A stretch of 11,302 nucleotides of DNA from NCBI GenBank assembly GCA_016939345.1, contig JAFGHG010000034.1, positions 1 to 11,302 of the forward strand, in the 5' to 3' direction. Both the position numbers and the translations under genes were made by a program. This stretch comes from Candidatus Omnitrophota bacterium (GTDB lineage: Bacteria > Omnitrophota > Gorgyraeia > Duberdicusellales > 4484-171). The notes below the pieces were generated by a model. It worked only from the letters and a program-made list of their open reading frames with translations, made no database searches and had not been told where the DNA came from. Positions 6,934 to 11,302 of the stretch are shown in pieces (positions within the stretch are counted from its first letter, which is position 1; each line of letters starts with the position of its first letter).

Positions 6934-8940
6934 ATGAGACTTAAACCAAAAAAAATCCTTCTCCTAATAATCTTACTGCAATTTTCTTTTAATGCTTATT
7001 CTTTCTGGATCTGGTCTCCCAAGACTCAGAAATGGAAAAATCCTAAATATTCAGCGCTTGCTACGCCTTATCTGCAGTACAAAGAGGCAGAAAAGCTTTA
7101 TGATGCAGGTGATTATAAAAAAGCCTATAAGGAATTTAAAAAACTTCTTGTCCATTATCCTGACTCCAAAGAAGCTGCAGAGTCCCAATATTTTGTCGCC
7201 ATGTGCCTGGAGAAATTCAATAAGCCTTATGATGCTTATCTTGAGTATCAAAAGCTCATTGATTCCTATCCCAACAGCCAGAGGATCAATGAAGCAGTTG
7301 AGCGTATCTATGGTATTGGCGAATATTTCTTAAACCGTGAACATAAAAAGTTGCTGGGAGTTTCTGTATATGATTTTGTTGACCATCCGGCTATTGAGAT
7401 TTTTCAAAGAATAGTAGATAAAGTCCCTTATTCAGATTATGCCCCCAGAGCTCAATACAAAATGGGAATGATATTGATGGAACTTGGCCGTTACGATGAA
7501 GCCAGAGAAGCCTTTCAGAAGACAATCGATAACTACTCAGATTCTGAATGGGCTGCTCCGGCTAAATATCAACTGGCTATTTCCACGTCAAAGGCCTTTC
7601 CCGGAGCCGATTATGATTCTACCTATCTGAGCGAAGCCACAAGCAGACTTGATGAGTTCATAAAAGAACATCCTGAGGCGCAGATTTCCTCGGAGGCAGA
7701 AGAACAGCTTAAGAGGCTGAGGGATAAAGAGGCGCGCAAGGTTTTTGAGATAGCAGAATTCTATGAAAAACAGAATAAATATGAAAGCGCTGTCATTTAT
7801 TATAAAAAAGTCATCAATAATTACCCGGATTCTTCTTTTTACGATTCTGCCATAGAAAAGGCTAAAGAGCTTAATGAGTTGATCAGGCTTAACCTTACCC
7901 GTAAAGAATGGGAAAAAAAGAAGAAGATGGAAACAATAGAAGAAAAAAAGGCAGAAAAGATAAGAGAGAAAGAGAGTAAATTGGAAGAAAGGCAAAGGGC
8001 CAGAGACCGAAGATTGGCTGAGGTCCAGGAGCTAAAGAAGATCCGCATGGAGGAGTCCTTGAAGAAAATAGAAGAACGTAAAGATCAAAAACTGGCTTTA
8101 AGAGGAGAAAAAGAGCGCCAGCTTGAAGAGGCCAGAAAAAGAAAAGAGGCTATAAGAGAGCAAAAGCTGAAAAAAATAGAAGAAGAAAAGGCTAAAGCCG
8201 ATAAAGCCCAGCAAGATAAGCTGGCCAGGCAAGAGGCAGCAAAACAAGCCAAGCTGCAAAGGCAAGAGCAAGCTAGGCTGAAGGCAGAACGGGCTCGCCA
8301 GGATAAACTGGCTGAAAAAGAAGCTGCTGAACAAGCTCGTTTAAAGAAGATAGAAGAAGCTAGACAAAAAGCTGAAGAGGCTATAAAGGAGAAGCTAGCC
8401 AGGCAAGAAGCAGCAAATCAAGCTAGGTTAGAGAAGAAAGAACAAGCTAGATTAGCAAAAGAGAAAAAAATAGAAGAAGCCAGGCTTGAGGCTGAGCGCA
8501 TCCGTCAGGAAAAATTAGCCAAGCAAAAAGCCGCCAAAGAAGCCAAGCTGAAAAAAATAGAACAAGCCAGGCTTAAGGCAGAAGAAATACGTCAGGAAAA
8601 CTTAAGAAAAAAAGAAGAGGCCAGGCAAGCCAAGTTAAAAAAAGTCGAAGAAGCCAGGTTTGAGGCTGAGCGCATCCGTCAGGAAAAATTAGCCAAGCAA
8701 AAAGCCGCCAAAGAAGCCAAGCTGAAAAAAATAGAAGAAGCTAAATTAAAAGCCCAGCAGCTCAAGGAGGAGAAACGTATCAAGGCAGAAATAGCCCGGG
8801 TCAAGTCCGAAGATGAACGCCTGGAGAGATTGCAAAAACAAAATGAGGCAAAACCGGCAAAACAGCAAACCCAGGATTTGCAGCATCAAGCTGATGAACA
8901 GGTGCAAAGGATAGAAGAAAGTTTAGCCAATACCAATTAA
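6934..8940 (+). CDS. BamD-like TPR protein with long repetitive charged helical tail
   Basis: The 668-residue product starts with a signal peptide (residues 1-23, cleavage probably after AYS). It has no lipobox Cys, so unlike E. coli BamD it is not a predicted lipoprotein. A Trp-rich stretch FWIWSPKTQKWKNPK (24-38) leads into TPR-like units at about 47-80, 84-115, 168-203 and 268-300, with the A..Y..G.Y..A...F...YP.S pattern typical of BamD/YbgF-type proteins. From ~320 to ~640 nearly every residue is Lys, Glu, Arg, Ala, Gln or Leu, as in the TolA middle domain. Residues 416-600 are six 29-residue repeats plus one 11-residue partial unit. The likely site is the periplasm, where the TPR part would help assemble outer-membrane barrels and the tail would act as a spacer or tether; both roles are inferred. 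lptE follows after 25 bases, fitting an envelope-assembly operon. Other periplasmic TPR scaffolds remain possible. Confidence 0.75.
   Translation: MRLKPKKILLLIILLQFSFNAYSFWIWSPKTQKWKNPKYSALATPYLQYKEAEKLYDAGDYKKAYKEFKKLLVHYPDSKEAAESQYFVAMCLEKFNKPYDAYLEYQKLIDSYPNSQRINEAVERIYGIGEYFLNREHKKLLGVSVYDFVDHPAIEIFQRIVDKVPYSDYAPRAQYKMGMILMELGRYDEAREAFQKTIDNYSDSEWAAPAKYQLAISTSKAFPGADYDSTYLSEATSRLDEFIKEHPEAQISSEAEEQLKRLRDKEARKVFEIAEFYEKQNKYESAVIYYKKVINNYPDSSFYDSAIEKAKELNELIRLNLTRKEWEKKKKMETIEEKKAEKIREKESKLEERQRARDRRLAEVQELKKIRMEESLKKIEERKDQKLALRGEKERQLEEARKRKEAIREQKLKKIEEEKAKADKAQQDKLARQEAAKQAKLQRQEQARLKAERARQDKLAEKEAAEQARLKKIEEARQKAEEAIKEKLARQEAANQARLEKKEQARLAKEKKIEEARLEAERIRQEKLAKQKAAKEAKLKKIEQARLKAEEIRQENLRKKEEARQAKLKKVEEARFEAERIRQEKLAKQKAAKEAKLKKIEEAKLKAQQLKEEKRIKAEIARVKSEDERLERLQKQNEAKPAKQQTQDLQHQADEQVQRIEESLANTN
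8179..8733 (+). repeat. 87-base (29-codon) tandem repeats in the BamD-like gene
   Basis: Full units lie at 8179-8265, 8266-8352, 8353-8439, 8473-8559, 8560-8646 and 8647-8733, with an 11-codon partial unit at 8440-8472. A seventh, diverged unit starts at 8734. Each encodes a helix of pattern E-x-A-x-x-x-A-E-x-x-R-x-x-K-L-A, then a Lys/Ala/Gln-rich half ending K-L-K-K-I. Units are diverged from each other except the fourth and sixth full units (8473-8562 and 8647-8736), which match at 89 of 90 bases. Confidence 0.9.
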
Positions 8941-8953
8941 GAAGAAAAAATCC

Positions 8954-8958
8954 AGGAG
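8954..8958 (+). promoter_or_regulatory. Ribosome binding site of lptE
   Basis: AGGAG lies seven bases before the ATG at 8966. It is one of only two clear SD sites in the window (the other precedes rpsT) and confirms the lptE start. Confidence 0.8.
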
Positions 8959-8965
8959 TTAAGCT

Positions 8966-9478
8966 ATGAGAAAACTACTCGTTTTATTAATTATTATTTT
9001 TCTTGTCAGCTGCGGATATACTACCCGGGGTTTTCTTTATGACGGATACAAGATTAAGATCAAGCCGGTTGAAAACAAGATAAATATAACATCTGAGGAC
9101 AGAAAGTATTCAGGATATACCAGTTTTCCGATTTTAATCGAAAACCGTTTAACTAATGAAATCGTAACCAAATTCAATATCGATGGCGGCCTTAAAGTTG
9201 TAAACGAAGACCCTGAAGCCTTATCACTTACCTGCACTGTCGATGACTATAAGAAAGAGACTGTGCGTTATACTGATAACGATGATGTAGAGGAGCAGAG
9301 GTTAAGGCTGTATGTAAATATTATACTCGTTGATTCTTCGGGAAAAGAATTGATAAAAAAGACCGTGGTCGGAGAATCGACTTATTTCATTAATCGAGCA
9401 AGCGAGGAATCAGCCCAGATTGAATTAATCGACGATGCTGCGCGGCGGATAGTGGAGGCTGTGGCTGAGGCCTGGTAG
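8966..9478 (+). CDS. lptE: LptE-like lipopolysaccharide-assembly lipoprotein
   Basis: A 170-residue lipoprotein. After Met-Arg-Lys comes a hydrophobic core and the lipobox LVSC with Cys16, then GYTTRG, the start typical of LptE (older name RlpB). The rest alternates strands and helices as in the LptE alpha/beta fold: a segment with FPILIENRLTNEIVTKF, a strand region (SLTCTVDDYKKETVRYT), and a final helix (ELIDDAARRIVEAVAEAW). LptE plugs the LptD barrel in the outer membrane and helps deliver LPS to the cell surface, so its presence implies an LPS-like outer leaflet. It lies directly behind the BamD-like gene and ahead of holA, as in the E. coli leuS-lptE-holA order. Sequence identity in this family is low, so the call rests on lipobox, length, fold pattern and position. 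Confidence 0.85.
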   Translation: MRKLLVLLIIIFLVSCGYTTRGFLYDGYKIKIKPVENKINITSEDRKYSGYTSFPILIENRLTNEIVTKFNIDGGLKVVNEDPEALSLTCTVDDYKKETVRYTDNDDVEEQRLRLYVNIILVDSSGKELIKKTVVGESTYFINRASEESAQIELIDDAARRIVEAVAEAW

Positions 9479-9497
9479 CTTTTCATATCTGCCAGAT

Positions 9498-9542
9498 GAC
9501 ACGAATTGACACGAATACTTATTTGTGTAGATTCGTGTTTTT
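9498..9542 (+). terminator. Hairpin of 10-base repeat units with T-run after lptE
   Basis: Four similar 10-base units make a near-perfect palindrome: GACACGAATT, GACACGAATA, a short spacer, ATTTGTGTAG and ATTCGTGTTT. ACACGAAT (9499-9506) pairs with ATTCGTGT (9531-9538), and ACACGAAT (9509-9516) pairs with ATTTGTGT (9521-9528, one G-U pair). A 2x2 interior step separates the stems, and the loop is ACTT. Five T residues (9538-9542) end it, so it can act as an intrinsic terminator or attenuator for the bamD-like/lptE transcript. It sits only 11 bases before the holA start, which complicates a full stop. The unit structure also suggests a dispersed repeat. Confidence 0.65.
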
Positions 9543-9553
9543 AAATTTATAAA

Positions 9554-10276
9554 ATGAATATAAAGACAAGGGCCTTCCTGATCTGCGGGAATGATTTTTA
9601 TGCCCGGAAGAGGGCTATAGAAAATATAAAAACCAGGATTTTAAAAGGCAAGGCCGGCCTCCTTAATACTTCGGTTGTTTTTTCAAAGGAAATAGAGCTC
9701 AAGGAATTTCAGGAAAATTTATTAACCAGGTCCTTGCATGACATACAGCTTTTTATCTTTAAAGATTTTCTCGAGTTACCTCTTTTGGCAAGAAATTTTC
9801 TCTCTGAAAATATAAAAAAAATTTTGGCTGCAGGTTTTTTAATCTTTGAAAGCGAAAAGGATTATTACTTTGTTGCAAAAGAGCTGGCCAGAGCAAAAGA
9901 TAGGCTGTTCTCGGTGCTTTTAAAAGGCCTGCCGCCGGTAAGGGCTGGTTTTTCAAAGAGAGATTTATCAATCTATGATTTTATAAAAAGCTTTGAGAGA
10001 AAAGACCTGCAGGGGTGTCTTTATGTCCTGGAAAATTTATACGCTCAGAGCCCAAAACAAAACCAGTTTGGCCCCCAGCTTATAGGCGTGATTGTCAATA
10101 ACATTTCAAAGTCAGCTAAATCAAAACAAAAACAAGTTTGTTTATCTTATGTCTGGGATGCTGACCGCAGCATCAAAGAGGGCGGCAAAGATTCCCGCCT
10201 AATACTTCAGACTTTACTGGTAAAGCTACTTAGACCCGAATATGCTGGTTTAAAGATCGGATTTGCCGGTAAATAA
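9554..10276 (+). CDS. holA: DNA polymerase III delta subunit-like protein, short
   Basis: HolA is the clamp-loader subunit that opens the sliding clamp. The N-terminus (AFLICGNDFYARKRAIENI, residues 7-25) fits the family's opening strand and G-x-[DE]-x-Y turn. A later helical part (LSIYDFIKSFERKD, 138-151; QGCLYVLENLY, 153-163) and the C-terminal WDADRSIKEGGKDSRLILQT (201-220) match the collar domain, including the D...K.G..D.R...Q.L pattern. At 240 residues it is about 100 shorter than typical HolA (E. coli 343), so the central domain must be reduced. Position behind lptE strongly supports the call. The ATG at 9554 has no SD site; an AT-rich stretch and a hairpin precede it. Its 3' end faces rpsT across a 12-base gap. 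The identification is good but not certain, as sequence similarity is modest. Confidence 0.75.
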   Translation: MNIKTRAFLICGNDFYARKRAIENIKTRILKGKAGLLNTSVVFSKEIELKEFQENLLTRSLHDIQLFIFKDFLELPLLARNFLSENIKKILAAGFLIFESEKDYYFVAKELARAKDRLFSVLLKGLPPVRAGFSKRDLSIYDFIKSFERKDLQGCLYVLENLYAQSPKQNQFGPQLIGVIVNNISKSAKSKQKQVCLSYVWDADRSIKEGGKDSRLILQTLLVKLLRPEYAGLKIGFAGK

Positions 10277-10288
10277 GAAGGGCTATTT

Positions 10289-10555
10289 TTAAGAGGAAGT
10301 TTTTTTGAGAAGTTTTGACAAACGGCTCTTTTTTCTGGCGGCTTTGTTTTTGTGTATGACCTTTTTGCTGGCAGCTTTATCCAGGGTCCTGCACATCTCC
10401 ATTAGGGCCTGATTTTTAGCTGCAGCATCTTTATTATCCAGTGATTTTTTGAATTTCTTTATAGCTGCTTTTATTTTTTCCTTTACCTGGAGATTTCTTA
10501 ATTTTCTTTTTTTGTTCTGTTTTAAGTCTTTTTTCGAAGTTTTTCTTTGGGGCAT
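10289..10555 (-). CDS. rpsT: 30S ribosomal protein S20
   Basis: An 88-residue, very basic, helical protein (E. coli S20 has 87 residues). The N-terminus MPQRKTSKKDLKQNKKRKLR and the segments TLDKAASKKVIHKNKAARKKSRL and KLLKKT-like end are characteristic. S20 binds 16S rRNA early in 30S assembly. The ATG is set by a strong SD site (GGAGG) eight bases upstream, behind a near-consensus promoter, as expected for a highly expressed ribosomal gene. It is convergent with holA (12-base gap) and divergent from murJ; holA, rpsT and murJ are common neighbours in several bacterial groups. I see no clear terminator hairpin between the holA and rpsT ends, so the transcripts may overlap. Confidence 0.97.
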   Translation of the reverse strand: MPQRKTSKKDLKQNKKRKLRNLQVKEKIKAAIKKFKKSLDNKDAAAKNQALMEMCRTLDKAASKKVIHKNKAARKKSRLSKLLKKTSS

Positions 10556-10563
10556 AGGTATTT

Positions 10564-10568
10564 CCTCC
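10564..10568 (-). promoter_or_regulatory. Ribosome binding site of rpsT
   Basis: On the minus strand GGAGG ends eight bases before the ATG. It is the strongest SD site in the window and fixes the rpsT start. Confidence 0.9.
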
Positions 10569-10585
10569 TTATATTAATGAAAGGG

Positions 10586-10614
10586 ATTTTATAAGATTAG
10601 CCTGTAGATGTCAA
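10586..10614 (-). promoter_or_regulatory. Near-consensus sigma70 promoter for rpsT
   Basis: On the minus strand a perfect TTGACA (plus-strand 10609-10614) is followed after 17 bases by TAAAAT (10586-10591, five of six). Initiation is expected near 10579, giving a short leader of about 24 bases that contains the SD site. Confidence 0.8.
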
Positions 10615-10636
10615 GTCCTTTTTGCGGATCATATAT

Positions 10637-11302
10637 ATGCTTAAGAAAATCACAAAAAATACATCCATAGTAAGCCTGGGTACCGGCATCTCCATGCTTT
10701 TGGGTTTGGTCAGGGATGTTTTGGTGGCTCAGTTTTTCGGCACCACAGCTTTGCTTGAGTCTTTTATAGTAGCCTTTAGGCTTCCCAATCTTTTTCGCAG
10801 CATCTTTGGTGAGGGGTTTGCCGATTCTGTGGCCACTCCTGTACTTTCGGAATTAAACGATAATAAAAAAAAATTATTTGAGACCGGCAACAACCTGCTT
10901 TCTCTCTGTTCGGTCGTTCTCCTTTTTTTTACTTTGCTTGGCGTGTTCTTCGCCAAATACCTGGTCATGATTCTGGCCCCGGGATTTGTAGAGTCGGCCC
11001 AAAAGTTTAGCCAGACAGTTTCTTTTGCCAGGATAACTTTTCTTTATCTTTTTTTCATCGGCCTTTCTGTAAACAGTTTTGCGCTGTTATATAGCCTGAA
11101 AAGATTTTTTATACCGTCTATAACCCCGGCATTTTTAAATGTTTCATTTGTAATAGGGCTGCTTTTTTTCAGTAAATTTTTTGAAAATTATATTTTGGTG
11201 GTTTGCGTTTTATCTGGAGGAATCCTGCAGGTTATACTGCCTTTTTACGCCTTAAGAAAGCAGGGATTTCAATTCAAACTCAACCTGAAGACTTTTTTCA
11301 AA
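10637..11302 (+). CDS. murJ: Lipid II flippase MurJ (MviN family), N-terminal part; runs off the window
   Basis: The frame is open from ATG 10637 to the window end (222 codons, no stop). MurJ moves the peptidoglycan precursor lipid II across the inner membrane. The family block is clear: GLVRDVLVAQFFG (23-35), AFRLPNLFRSIFGEGFADS (46-64) and ATPVLSE just after. Hydrophobic helices follow (LLSLCSVVLLFFTLLGVFF; ITFLYLFFIGLSVNSFALL), with the family-like phrase LAPGF and FFIPSITPAFLNVSF between and after them. Aligned by eye to E. coli MurJ, Arg24, Arg52 and Glu57 are kept as Arg26, Arg54 and Glu59, but Arg18 is Met20 and Asp39 is Glu41. No SD site precedes the ATG, and I see no convincing plus-strand promoter in the 81-base gap shared with rpsT. 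The identification is firm; later helices lie outside the window. Confidence 0.96.
   Translation, partial: MLKKITKNTSIVSLGTGISMLLGLVRDVLVAQFFGTTALLESFIVAFRLPNLFRSIFGEGFADSVATPVLSELNDNKKKLFETGNNLLSLCSVVLLFFTLLGVFFAKYLVMILAPGFVESAQKFSQTVSFARITFLYLFFIGLSVNSFALLYSLKRFFIPSITPAFLNVSFVIGLLFFSKFFENYILVVCVLSGGILQVILPFYALRKQGFQFKLNLKTFFK

Noticed and set aside
7588..8334. Phe/Leu-rich minus-strand frames that look like membrane proteins
   Set aside because: They are the antisense of Lys/Glu codons in the repetitive tail; TTT and CTT runs mimic hydrophobic helices.
8179..8733. CRISPR-like array
   Set aside because: The repeats are in-frame coding repeats of 29 codons, diverged and without spacers.
10277..10288. 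Bidirectional terminator between holA and rpsT
   Set aside because: The 12-base gap and its flanks have T-runs but no complementary stem.

Overview
The window looks like a piece of a chromosome from a diderm (Gram-negative-type) bacterium of moderate to low G+C. Outer-membrane assembly genes (a BamD-like protein, LptE, a C-terminal outer-membrane barrel) sit beside housekeeping genes. The mixed use of Shine-Dalgarno (SD) sites, the gene order and the Trp-rich start of the BamD-like protein recall Candidatus Omnitrophota or a related uncultured lineage. That placement is inference; only a phylogeny of LeuS, Nfo or MurJ could settle it.

Layout. (1) 1-1416, +: the 3' part of a secreted protein entering from the left edge. 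It has a TPR-like segment, a charged helix and a C-terminal beta-barrel resembling omptins. (2) 1563-4867, +: nfo (endonuclease IV) and leuS (leucyl-tRNA synthetase), 8 bases apart, behind a candidate promoter. (3) 4868-5051: an intergenic stretch holding a ~115-base imperfect inverted repeat. (4) 5052-6836, +: comEA and a short comEC, the DNA-uptake pair, in the same frame and separated by one stop codon plus one codon. (5) 6934-10276, +: a strong sigma70-type promoter, then a BamD-like protein with a ~320-residue charged helical tail built of 29-residue repeats, lptE, a hairpin of 10-base repeat units, and a short holA. (6) 10289-10555, -: rpsT (ribosomal protein S20) with a strong promoter and SD site, convergent with holA. 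(7) 10637 to the right edge, +: the N-terminal part of murJ (lipid II flippase), divergent from rpsT and cut by the window end.

The gene set links cell-envelope building (BamD-like, LptE, MurJ, outer-membrane barrel), DNA uptake (ComEA, ComEC), DNA maintenance (Nfo, HolA) and translation (LeuS, S20). The order leuS...lptE-holA matches the leuS-lptE-holA cluster of Escherichia coli, here opened by insertion of comEA, comEC and the BamD-like gene. The points most worth a second look are the TPR/coiled-coil/omptin-like fusion, the repetitive tail of the BamD-like protein, the two intergenic palindromic elements and the ComEC without its metallo-beta-lactamase domain. I see no CRISPR array, transposase, tRNA or rRNA, and no stretch above 300 bases lacks a gene.
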